From positions 1 to 64,000 of the forward strand of contig LGRX02027868.1 of assembly GCA_001247695.2 (NCBI GenBank): DNA of 64,000 nucleotides. Direction: 5' to 3'. The DNA comes from Cymbomonas tetramitiformis. Taxonomy: Eukaryota; Chlorophyta; Pyramimonadophyceae; Pyramimonadales; Pyramimonadaceae. The notes under the pieces were generated by a model. It had not been told where the DNA came from, ran no database searches, and saw only the letters and a program-made list of their open reading frames with translations. A program made the position numbers and the translations under genes. Below are positions 31,932 to 39,186 of this stretch, in pieces (the first letter of the stretch is position 1; each line of letters begins with the position of its first letter).

Positions 31932-32426
31932 TTATTTATAATTAAAACCTAGCAACGACTTCTTTGTTAACATATATAATTTGTCACGTTCACTTAACTC
32001 CACGGATGGCGATTCGTTGATTTCGCTTTTAGATACTTTTTTACTCTTTTTTTTGTTCTTTACAACAATTTCTTCCTCCTCACTCGATTCGCCACTTGAC
32101 TCTTGTACATAAACAACTTTTTTCTTGGGCTTAATTTTTTTGATAGATTTTTTATGAATTGTCACCTCGTCCGTTTGATGGTCTTTTAATTGTTCCTCAT
32201 CTATTGAATCGTTAGTATCACATTCGGGTTCGGAATCATCCTTGGTCACCGCCTTTGATATCACTTTTTGAGCTTTTTCGTGCATTTCCCTCTTTTCTAT
32301 TTCATTTGCTAATTTGATGTCGGCTTTTTGTTTAGATTTTTCACGTCGAATCGCTAACGCCTTCTCTCGAGCCTTGGCAAGAATTTGTTTGTGTTCATCG
32401 GACAACGGTTCACCTTTCTTTGGCAT
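31932..32426 (-). CDS. Lys-rich, acidic-patch protein, possibly DNA-binding
   Basis: 164 residues. It begins MPKKGEPLSDEHKQILAKAR, a basic helix (EKALAIRREKSKQKADIK) of the sort found at the start of many viral and host chromatin-associated proteins. Later it alternates KKSIKKIKPKKKVVYV with acidic runs (SSGESSEEEEIVVKNKKKS). No globular domain. A role in DNA condensation or capsid-core packing is plausible but inferred. Transcribed toward the 146-aa gene; the start is preceded by an AT-only box (ttgtttatattaa). Confidence 0.7.
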   Translation of the reverse strand: MPKKGEPLSDEHKQILAKAREKALAIRREKSKQKADIKLANEIEKREMHEKAQKVISKAVTKDDSEPECDTNDSIDEEQLKDHQTDEVTIHKKSIKKIKPKKKVVYVQESSGESSEEEEIVVKNKKKSKKVSKSEINESPSVELSERDKLYMLTKKSLLGFNYK

Positions 32427-32462
32427 TTAATATAAACAAAAAGAAAATAAGCCAAAATAAAT

Positions 32463-32879
32463 TTACTTGCTTTCACTTTTGTTTTGTGGCATATATATAC
32501 CACCTATACTAGATTGATTGGGATACTTTAAATGTTTAATTTGTGGATGATAACGAGGTCTATAGAACACAACCGTTTCCGCGTTAATTGGCGTTTTATT
32601 TGTCACAAGATAACTCTTATAACCTACTCCGTCCGGATATGAACCTCGCGAACTTCTTTCAAAATATCGACTTACGGAGCGGCACGGTTCTATCATCGAG
32701 GATGCGGGGCGGTGAGTGTTCATTAACATAGGATTCATAGGTCCATTGTTACCTCGGAATTTTGAAAATTCATTTAACTTATTTCCACCTACAATCGGTT
32801 CATTGACGACATATTGTGGAGCTTGGAGACCGGAGCGAATTTTCATTTGGTTTTGGAATCCTTTTATGCGTAAAGACAT
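32463..32879 (-). CDS. hypothetical viral protein, ~138 aa
   Basis: The best start is MSLRIKGFQNQMKIRSG at 32879, because the longer reading from 32930 would overlap the divergent methyltransferase gene. The protein is Asn/Pro/Ser-rich and basic (RGNNGPMNPMLMNTHRPASS; RSVSRYFERSSRGSYPDGVG; YRPRYHPQIKHLKYPNQSS). The low-complexity, Arg/Tyr-rich character suits a minor virion or packaging protein, but no family is recognised. An AT-only stretch precedes the start. Confidence 0.65.
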   Translation of the reverse strand: MSLRIKGFQNQMKIRSGLQAPQYVVNEPIVGGNKLNEFSKFRGNNGPMNPMLMNTHRPASSMIEPCRSVSRYFERSSRGSYPDGVGYKSYLVTNKTPINAETVVFYRPRYHPQIKHLKYPNQSSIGGIYMPQNKSESK

Positions 32880-32920
32880 TTCTTTTATATAATAATTGTT
32901 AATATAATAATTCGATAAAT

Positions 32921-33427
32921 ATGGCGTCATTTCACACCAAGACTTTTACAAAATATGACGACTATGCTACTCCTAAATCCGCTTTTGAAAATATCAAACA
33001 ATTTATTCCGAAAGAAAAAATCCTATATGAACCGTTTTATTGTGATGGAATTGCGGGCGAATACCTACAAGAGATTGGTTGCCAAAAGGTTATACACAAA
33101 CCAACTCTAGATTTTTTCATAGATAGTGAAACATTAGATTATGATTTCATATTGTCAAACATCCCATATTCCCAAAAAAAAGAAGTATTGACGCATTTAA
33201 AGAAAATTGGTAAACCGTTTATGTTGTTGTGTCCGATATCAATGCTCAACACAAACTATTTGCGCGAATTATTTGCAAATGACATCCAATTAATAATACC
33301 GAGGAAACGAATTCAATTTTACAAAATTGTAAATAAAGAAAGAACTTTCCCGGGAAAATGTAACTTTGAAACGGCGTGGTTTTGTTATAAAATGAAATTA
33401 CCTCGAGACTTAAATTTCCTCTCTTGA
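32921..33427 (+). CDS. probable N6-adenine DNA methyltransferase
   Basis: 168 residues. KYDDYATPKSAFENIKQFIP at the N-terminus fits the opening of Dam-like or phage methylases. ILYEPFYCDGIAGEYL (35-50) is motif I-like, with the G-x-G loop changed. DYDFILSNIPYSQKKEVL (73-90) contains SNIPYS, a version of the catalytic (D/N)PP(Y/F) motif with Ile for the first Pro. PFMLLCPISMLNTNYLRELF resembles motif V. Short for the family but complete in fold order. With the C5 enzyme it would give the virus two DNA-modification types. Its 5' end is 41 bp from the divergent gene at 32879. Confidence 0.7.
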   Translation: MASFHTKTFTKYDDYATPKSAFENIKQFIPKEKILYEPFYCDGIAGEYLQEIGCQKVIHKPTLDFFIDSETLDYDFILSNIPYSQKKEVLTHLKKIGKPFMLLCPISMLNTNYLRELFANDIQLIIPRKRIQFYKIVNKERTFPGKCNFETAWFCYKMKLPRDLNFLS

Positions 33428-33431
33428 AAAT

Positions 33432-33914
33432 TTATTTTCTATTTCTCCAATATTCCCTTCCATAAGAAACATATATCTCGCGGTCTTGTTTTACATTTCG
33501 ATTTAGTACTATGTTCCCTACATTGTTGATTCTTGCATTATTCTTACATCCCATTTTTCTAGCATCTAGAGGCGTACAACTATTGTATTTGCCCGCGACC
33601 GAATTGGTTTTTGCGGCATCAAAATATGCATTTGGATTGTTGCTCCAAATATGAGTCCTATCCTTCACACTCGGAAATTTGGCGTTCATTTGTTGTAACG
33701 TCATTTTGTCGGTTCCGATAGTGTATCTTCCAACCATCGTGCCTTTCTTTAAATTGCTCTTGGCATATACAGCTTGACCCGAGTTAGGTATTTGGCTATC
33801 GCCGACTACAACTTGCTTGTGCACATAACATAATGGACTCCATTTGCAAGTCATATTCTTACATCGATGCCCGGATTTGGTCATAGCCGTACATCTTTCA
33901 CAAGGAGTTTTCAT
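33432..33914 (-). CDS. SET-domain protein with N-terminal Cys/His cluster
   Basis: 160 residues. Residues 5-32 carry CERC...HRCKNMTC...LCYVH, a likely zinc-binding cluster (Cys5, 8, 18, 23, 29; His32). The SET fold follows: SGQAVYAKSNLKKGTMVGRY (45-64), NAYFDAAKTNSVAGKYNSC (95-113), NNARINNVGN (125-134) for the pseudoknot NH-type motif, and REIYVSYGREYW (145-156) with the catalytic-type Tyr. SET proteins methylate protein lysines; some viruses encode compact versions that target host histones. Its target here is unknown. The gene ends 5 bp from the convergent methyltransferase gene. Confidence 0.8.
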   Translation of the reverse strand: MKTPCERCTAMTKSGHRCKNMTCKWSPLCYVHKQVVVGDSQIPNSGQAVYAKSNLKKGTMVGRYTIGTDKMTLQQMNAKFPSVKDRTHIWSNNPNAYFDAAKTNSVAGKYNSCTPLDARKMGCKNNARINNVGNIVLNRNVKQDREIYVSYGREYWRNRK

Positions 33915-33926
33915 ATATATTTACTA

Positions 33927-34850
33927 TTAACTTTCCATTTTTAAATTGGCATTCGGTACTATTAGCTCATTAAAGCATTTCCGATACTTCTTATTTGAAT
34001 CTTTGGGGTTCAAGTCTATAAGCAAAAAACAATATTTTTCTTTTGTAGCATAATCATATACTTCCATAAACTCTTCAAAAGGGATTTCTCCGGACACACT
34101 TTTATAAACGTTTTCCATCTCTTTTTCATCATATATTTTGAACAATATATATGCCGTTGCATTGTTTCTAACGGCACGAGGCAAACCGAATTGAGCGCTT
34201 GAAAAGTTTTGGACGCAAATCAATAAACTCAAACCTAAAGCACCTCCCATATCTTTAGAGAACATTCCACAATGTCGATGCCGCACACACATATTGATAA
34301 ATTTTCGATTACCAAATAGCCGAGTACTTTGTGCGTCATCGACAAAAGCAATAATTCGTGGTTGATGATGGTATTTATATGTCGGTGGTTGATAATTGTT
34401 TGACGCAAATTTCAACAAATATTCCGGAGGAATGTCGAGTATACTTACCGAATCGCTATGTATCATTTTCATAACTTGCTTGTAAATTTCCAATTCTTTT
34501 AAATAGTTTTCATAACCTTCCGCTTCATTGTCCATAATTTCTAATACAATATCAATGGTTTTTGGGTCGTCCGGGTCGAACACATCTTCGTCCTCTATAT
34601 CTAGGTCTTCCATTAGTGATTTATTGGATGAGAATGTTGAGCTTATGCACAATATACGGTCGCAATTGTCATCTTGTTTAAGCATTCGTAAATAGTTACA
34701 CGCCGAGGTCGATTTGGCTGAACCACGACGACCTACCAATAAAATGTTGAATGGTTGTTTTAATAGGTTTTCGCCCGTTTCGTATTGAAATGCACTAGCT
34801 TTCGGTGGTTGAATTTTAAGTTTTGTATCATTTAATTTAATTGTTTTCAT
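33927..34850 (-). CDS. FtsK/HerA-type genome-packaging ATPase
   Basis: 307 residues from the preferred start at 34850 (MKTIKLNDTKL); the upstream ATG at 34949 overlaps the divergent gene. Walker A is FNILLVGRRGSAKSTSACNY (35-54) and Walker B is RIIAFVDDAQS (165-175). The C-terminal half has GLSLLICVQNFSSAQFGLPR, in the sensor/arginine-finger region. This matches the A32-like packaging ATPase found in PLVs, virophages and larger DNA viruses, which pumps DNA into the capsid. The start is preceded by tattatatta, an AT-only box shared with other late genes. It ends 12 bp from the SET gene start, and the two are probably co-directional late genes. Confidence 0.9.
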   Translation of the reverse strand: MKTIKLNDTKLKIQPPKASAFQYETGENLLKQPFNILLVGRRGSAKSTSACNYLRMLKQDDNCDRILCISSTFSSNKSLMEDLDIEDEDVFDPDDPKTIDIVLEIMDNEAEGYENYLKELEIYKQVMKMIHSDSVSILDIPPEYLLKFASNNYQPPTYKYHHQPRIIAFVDDAQSTRLFGNRKFINMCVRHRHCGMFSKDMGGALGLSLLICVQNFSSAQFGLPRAVRNNATAYILFKIYDEKEMENVYKSVSGEIPFEEFMEVYDYATKEKYCFLLIDLNPKDSNKKYRKCFNELIVPNANLKMES

Positions 34851-34871
34851 TAATATAATACTATTAGAAAA

Positions 34872-35159
34872 ATGAATTGTATCGCCGACATTTCCGAAAA
34901 GTGCTTCACCTACCGTCAAAAGGAACTTATGTGCGACTATTTTAAACATTATAAGGAACTACATCCACATCTTCCCGATTCGATTCTAGTATACACAATC
35001 AAAGCATATATGGTAAATCCCGACAAATTCCAAAATTGGTACGATAATAAATCCTTGGTAAAACCGAAACCACGTGAAACTCAAGAAGATTATTACAAGT
35101 ATGCCAAAATGAGTGAACAAGAGTTAAGCGATTATGTTAAAAATAATGTAACCATATAG
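34872..35159 (+). CDS. small hypothetical protein, 95 aa
   Basis: MNCIADISEKCFTYRQKELM at the start, helical and charged, ending SEQELSDYVKNNVTI. No family recognised. It opens the plus-strand structural cluster: the stop lies 5 bp before the minor capsid gene and the start lies 21 bp from the divergent ATPase start, so the two may share a bidirectional AT-rich promoter. Confidence 0.7.
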   Translation: MNCIADISEKCFTYRQKELMCDYFKHYKELHPHLPDSILVYTIKAYMVNPDKFQNWYDNKSLVKPKPRETQEDYYKYAKMSEQELSDYVKNNVTI

Positions 35160-35164
35160 TAACG

Positions 35165-36220
35165 ATGAATGTCTCGAAATTCTCAAAAATGTTATACTTT
35201 AATAGCGAACAAAATAGTTTACTCGATTCACGACTGGGTCAATATAATATTCCGAGTCAATTGCTTTCATATAAGACGACGGACCAATTGCAACTCACCG
35301 TTAATGATTTTTACATTGAAAAGACATTTTATGATATAAATCAAACGAACAATACATTTTTTTGGGGAGACAAAACAGCTAATGCCAACAAGTTGTTTAA
35401 AATTGAAATCAACCCCCAAAATTTTCCTTTTCCTAAAACATTTGACGACGCACAAATTTTGGCGGCTATAGGTGATGCTATAAATAATCAACTAGGACCC
35501 GCCGGTTCCGCCGTGACGGTGACGGCTAGTGTAGCAACACAAGCCGATGCAAACCTCAAATTAATTGTGTTGGAATTCGACAATGATTTGGAAGATAAGT
35601 TTGATTTTTACTCCTTCGCAACCAAAAGCATAGCGAGGTGTAGCGGAACTTTGTTAAATGCAATAAGCCCATTTGCATCAACGGTAAACGATGCACTCAA
35701 CAACGATTCGAGCGAACTTTTAGGGGGCAATCCGGTTCGGGAGCGAGATTTGGTAGGCAAATCTGAATTGAGCCAATTAGAACCGATGTTTCAAAAGACA
35801 TCATCAAAGACTATGCAAAGCTACTTTCCATTTACATCGAACACAATTCGAGAGTTATATCTCCGCACACAATCGTTAGTTTCAAGCTCGGCTTTAGAGG
35901 TTGTTAATCTAAGTCAAGCTAGTGACGACCAAGTCGGTGAGATGATATCTAGTGATATATTATTTAAAATTGCTATCGACGACTTATCTAAGCCATCATT
36001 TTCATATATAGATGCCAACAACAATTATAGCGTTATCATAAGTCCAAGTCTATTGTCACAAATAAACTTTGCATTAACGGACTCACGTGGAAGACTAATG
36101 TTTCAAATTTCAAAAGACAATGGTCGGACGCCGTCGTCTCTTATTAGCCAAGCTCGCTCAGGAAATGTATATTTCAGTTTTTCATTAAAAGTTGAAGTTA
36201 TAAGCAATGATTCGCAATAA
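35165..36220 (+). CDS. minor capsid (penton-like) protein
   Basis: 351 residues, in the usual PLV position directly before the major capsid gene. The C-terminal YSVIISPSLLSQINFALTDS followed by RGRLMFQISKDNGR and VYFSFSLKVEVIS fits the single-jelly-roll penton of PLVs and virophages, whose last strands carry an 'xxFxLTDxxGxxL' turn. N-terminal KMLYFNSEQNSLLDSRLGQY and the mostly beta, Asn/Ser-rich middle agree. The penton closes the fivefold vertices of the icosahedral capsid. It overlaps an upstream reading of the capsid gene by 14 bp, but the capsid start at 36252 avoids this. Confidence 0.8.
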   Translation: MNVSKFSKMLYFNSEQNSLLDSRLGQYNIPSQLLSYKTTDQLQLTVNDFYIEKTFYDINQTNNTFFWGDKTANANKLFKIEINPQNFPFPKTFDDAQILAAIGDAINNQLGPAGSAVTVTASVATQADANLKLIVLEFDNDLEDKFDFYSFATKSIARCSGTLLNAISPFASTVNDALNNDSSELLGGNPVRERDLVGKSELSQLEPMFQKTSSKTMQSYFPFTSNTIRELYLRTQSLVSSSALEVVNLSQASDDQVGEMISSDILFKIAIDDLSKPSFSYIDANNNYSVIISPSLLSQINFALTDSRGRLMFQISKDNGRTPSSLISQARSGNVYFSFSLKVEVISNDSQ

Positions 36221-36251
36221 ATTTATCTGTATTATATATTATTATAAAGAA

Positions 36252-37667
36252 ATGTTAGACAGCTATTATCCCGAATCTTTAAGTTATGCGACGACTCAAA
36301 TGACAGATTTTAGCCAGAATCAATTTGAATTATTGACATCAAACTCGACCGTTGTGAATGGTGGAGGAGGTTCTTTGGAGATAAATTTACCTATAAATAG
36401 TTTTATCGACACGCGCAAATTTGCTATAAGATTCTTTGCCAAAACCAATCGTGCATTTACGTACGATAGTGGAGGAGGTGCATTGAAAACGTGTCATTCA
36501 TTTTTGCCGGAAATATTCAACCTATTCTCTAGATATGAGGTAAGTATAAATGGTGTTATTGTAAATCAATCGGTGGCTCAAGCATCTGACATTCAAGAGG
36601 TTAAACATCTAGTTAGCGACCATTTAGAAAACGAAATAACATATAGAAGCGTGTTGTCGAATTGTGGCTCGGAGGGTATCCAATTAACTAATGGATTGAT
36701 AACGGGTTCAGCTGACGAAGATAATCAAGCGGGTGACTTTGAAGGGCGAGAATTTATTTTGAACAATCTTTTAGGATTTTTAGGAACTTGTGAGCCATCC
36801 ATAATTGACTCGAGCACACTCGGGGCAATACGTATCAGGCTCTTTACCGACAATGCAGTAACGTGTTTGTTATATGGCGAACAAGGTCAAGCCGCCGGGG
36901 TATTTACTACTAAAGCAGCTGCTGCTCAAACATTTGCTCAAAATGCAAGCTTTACGTTATCTCAAGTTTCTGCATCAATTACCACATTATCATTCTCAAG
37001 CGGAGTTGTGGAACAAAATATAGAGGAATTGATTTCAAAAGGAGCATTGACAATCATCTTTGAAAATTATGCGACATTTTTCCAAAGCGATTCGACCAAT
37101 AATAAAAATGTACGATTTGCACTATCGGTCAATTGTTGGAATAAAGCTTATGCCATAACCCGTCCTTTAAATTATCGAACCGTAAACGAAACCGGGATTG
37201 CACAATATACTAATCGTCTCGGACGTCTTTATCAATTGCCATCTAAAATGTATGGCGGTAATAGAGCCTTTCGTTACTCTTGGAGCGTAAACAACGTGTT
37301 GACCCCTGCATTTCCTAATTCGCCTTTACAAGCCTATATGAATATCACTCATTCACAAGGTGACCAATATTCAATGATGGGTTCAAATCATATGCAATCG
37401 AGAACTGATTATTTCAACAATTCTTTTATATTGCCTTTAAATTTGTGTTTGGATAATGAACCGCGCCGATTGAGTGGATACTCAAGTTTAGGCACTAATA
37501 GTAGTTGCTATTTACAATGTACGGCTAGCGACAATGCATCGGCTGCCGGTGTAGCATTTGACTCTGGCAATGCGGCTACGGGTGGACCCAATGAAACTAT
37601 GATTATATGTATGTTCACTTCTAAATTAATGGTATCAGCCGGACGAGTTATTTCGGTCGAATTATGA
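36252..37667 (+). CDS. major capsid protein, double-jelly-roll type
   Basis: 471 residues from MLDSYYPESLSYATTQMTDF. The start at 36252 is chosen over 36207 because it removes the overlap with the penton gene and follows attatatattattataaaga. GGGGSLEINLPINSFIDTRK is the start of the first beta barrel. FNLFSRYEVSINGVIVNQS corresponds to the conserved 'I.....INGV.V' turn, and NRAFRYSWSVNNVLTPAFPN to the second barrel region. DYFNNSFILPLNLCLDNEPR followed by RLSGYSSLGTNSSCYL resembles the 'SGxxTxG' strand near the end. The length is typical of PLV capsid proteins. Confidence 0.88.
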   Translation: MLDSYYPESLSYATTQMTDFSQNQFELLTSNSTVVNGGGGSLEINLPINSFIDTRKFAIRFFAKTNRAFTYDSGGGALKTCHSFLPEIFNLFSRYEVSINGVIVNQSVAQASDIQEVKHLVSDHLENEITYRSVLSNCGSEGIQLTNGLITGSADEDNQAGDFEGREFILNNLLGFLGTCEPSIIDSSTLGAIRIRLFTDNAVTCLLYGEQGQAAGVFTTKAAAAQTFAQNASFTLSQVSASITTLSFSSGVVEQNIEELISKGALTIIFENYATFFQSDSTNNKNVRFALSVNCWNKAYAITRPLNYRTVNETGIAQYTNRLGRLYQLPSKMYGGNRAFRYSWSVNNVLTPAFPNSPLQAYMNITHSQGDQYSMMGSNHMQSRTDYFNNSFILPLNLCLDNEPRRLSGYSSLGTNSSCYLQCTASDNASAAGVAFDSGNAATGGPNETMIICMFTSKLMVSAGRVISVEL

Positions 37668-37676
37668 TGACATTAT

Positions 37677-37907
37677 TTATACATAGCAAGGAGTTGTTAA
37701 TATAGGGTCTTCCACTAATTTCCGATGGTCATACAATTTAAACCATATGACTACATATCGTGTACCTTCAAAATTGTCCATTATCACTTCGTGGGGTAAT
37801 CTTCCATCTACCTTTAACACTTTGTTTCGATTGTAAAAGTCACCGATGATTTGGTCATTTGAGTCGTAACACCTTAATGGCGCGCCTTTAAAATCTCCGA
37901 GCGCCAT
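37677..37907 (-). CDS. 76-aa protein like the C-terminal half of a 2OG-Fe(II) oxygenase
   Basis: MALGDFKGAPLRCYDSNDQI, then NRNKVLKVDGRLPHEVIMDN and FEGTRYVVIWFKLYD. This follows the distal part of algal and viral 2-oxoglutarate oxygenases: a 'GDFxGG.L' strand, 'R...DGR.PH.V..F.G.RYS.V.F', with the distal iron His (in PHEV) and the Arg that binds 2-oxoglutarate (in GTRY). The proximal HxD motif and the N-terminal half are absent, and no matching frame lies upstream. Either a remnant or a small protein using the distal sheet for another purpose. It starts 2 bp before the end region of the next gene. Confidence 0.5.
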   Translation of the reverse strand: MALGDFKGAPLRCYDSNDQIIGDFYNRNKVLKVDGRLPHEVIMDNFEGTRYVVIWFKLYDHRKLVEDPILTTPCYV

Positions 37908-37921
37908 TGCATATTGAAAAC

Positions 37922-38620
37922 TTATATCTTCGGCATCGACGTGTTTTTCACATACGTGCCGGGTTCCATTTTTGCATAATTGACAACGTACTCGCCTTCC
38001 GAAAAATCTTTATCAATAATACTTATCAATTCCTTCGAAACCGCCCATAATGCTTGCTTCCATTTAGGAAGTTTTCTATCTTCGACTTTACTCACACAAA
38101 CACCTTTGCCTTTCTTATGAGGCATATTGTGAGGTGTTTGCATACCGCCACCACCCAATGCTCCGGTCGTGTTTCCAAGCATAAATGACCAATTTAGGTT
38201 GAAGCGAATCTTTTTTGTTTTGTCTCGATATTGTTTATTCAATTTTACATTGCTCAACATACTTTCAATTTCACTCATCAAGTTTTGTACATATGGTAAA
38301 TTCGTAATTTTTTGTGCCGTAGGCTTTATCACTTGAAAAGTGGAGTATTCCTTATGTGACCCGCATTGCCAATGATTGTCGTTTGTTTCGTCATAAAATG
38401 CATAAGTATAATGCCAAGAGTATAAATGATTATCTTCGGTAATCTCCCAAGTTTCCCAATCACTTGGCTCATCAGTCCAAAAAATATGCTTCTTATTTTC
38501 GTGAGCACTCAAATACATTTTGTCTTCTTTTCTCTTTACATAAACATGCAAGTTATTGCATCTTTCAATTTCCACATCAATGGTCTTATTACCCCATTTG
38601 AGCATCGCGGAGTAAGACAT
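37922..38620 (-). CDS. hypothetical viral protein, possibly beta-trefoil
   Basis: About 232 residues from MSYSAMLKWGNKTIDVEIER; the longer reading from 38689 adds a Leu-rich stretch that overlaps the regulatory region. The first 100 residues are Trp/Tyr/His-rich beta strands (NLHVYVKRKEDKMYLSAHEN; PSDWETWEITEDNHLYSW), like fascin or ricin-B repeats. The second half is basic with a Gly run (NTTGALGGGGMQTPHNMPHK). No family firmly recognised. The tttaactttaagacat motif lies about 90 bp upstream, as for other non-structural genes. Confidence 0.65.
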   Translation of the reverse strand: MSYSAMLKWGNKTIDVEIERCNNLHVYVKRKEDKMYLSAHENKKHIFWTDEPSDWETWEITEDNHLYSWHYTYAFYDETNDNHWQCGSHKEYSTFQVIKPTAQKITNLPYVQNLMSEIESMLSNVKLNKQYRDKTKKIRFNLNWSFMLGNTTGALGGGGMQTPHNMPHKKGKGVCVSKVEDRKLPKWKQALWAVSKELISIIDKDFSEGEYVVNYAKMEPGTYVKNTSMPKI

Positions 38621-38706
38621 ATTTGTGAAAGTAAGTAGAAGTAAGTAAAGTATGTATGTATGTACTTGAGTATGTTGTAAATGATTCAAGTATACCTTAT
38701 AGAGTT

Positions 38707-38722
38707 TATGTCTTAAAGTTAA
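38707..38722 (-). promoter_or_regulatory. TTTAACTTTAAGACAT motif
   Basis: On the minus strand ttaactttaagacataaact is followed by ggtatacttgaatca, matching the pair upstream of 31337. It serves the gene starting at 38620. Confidence 0.6.
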
Positions 38723-38730
38723 AAATTTTA

Positions 38731-38815
38731 GGATAGATTGGGTAATGGGTATGTGGTAATGGGTTGTTTATAAAAGTATATCAAAGAAAGAATATTATTT
38801 TGTATATTTATTTTT
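38731..38815. repeat. inverted-repeat module, partial internal copy 2
   Basis: gggtaatgggtatgtggtaa, tgggttgttt and taaaagtatatcaaagaaag match one arm and the loop of the module in right-TIR orientation. The other arm is lost. It lies next to the motif at 38707, the same arrangement as in the TIRs. Confidence 0.65.
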
Positions 38816-38952
38816 AATTATTTGAAAATGTTTTTCAAAAGTACCAATTACTCGGAACCCGGTACCATAACGTGTGTTGCTTTATTGAACATATATGCTA
38901 TGAACAACGTATTTAAAGCTTCGGTCACTTATAACACTAATCTGGTAGCGCG

Positions 38953-39150
38953 ATGCCTACATCCGAAGCACAAAAACAAGCAGCCAAACGATATAGAGAA
39001 AAGAATCGGGAAAGGTATAATGCGTCACAAAAAAAATATAATGCATCTTGGTATGACCGTAATCGTCTTCTGCATTGTGAAAAAGTTAAGAGGTCATATC
39101 ACCAAAAGAAAATAAAAAATGCTGATAATATATATGCTATTAAAATTTAA
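38953..39150 (+). CDS. small basic helical protein, 65 aa
   Basis: MPTSEAQKQAAKRYREKNRE, then YNASQKKYNASWYDRNRLLH. The repeated YREKN/YNxSQKKY heptads make a very basic helix of a type often seen in small viral and phage DNA-associated proteins. Preferred over the longer overlapping frame (38822-39115), whose composition is less regular. It lies 36 bp upstream of the polymerase gene, in the same direction. Confidence 0.55.
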   Translation: MPTSEAQKQAAKRYREKNRERYNASQKKYNASWYDRNRLLHCEKVKRSYHQKKIKNADNIYAIKI

Positions 39151-39160
39151 CTTAAAGAGA
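39146..39160 (+). promoter_or_regulatory. TTTAACTTAAAGAGA motif upstream of the polymerase
   Basis: 26 bp before the ATG at 39187. Same core as the integrase promoter motif at 30442-30454. Confidence 0.55.
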
Positions 39161-39186
39161 AACCGTATTCATAGTATATAGAAACA

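Noticed and set aside
36207..36251. Upstream start for the major capsid gene
   Set aside because: It overlaps the penton gene and adds a hydrophobic stretch not expected at a capsid N-terminus; the ATG at 36252 follows an AT-only box.
38822..39115. 97-codon frame overlapping the 65-aa basic protein
   Set aside because: Two overlapping frames cannot both be likely; the 65-residue frame has regular basic heptads and the longer one does not.
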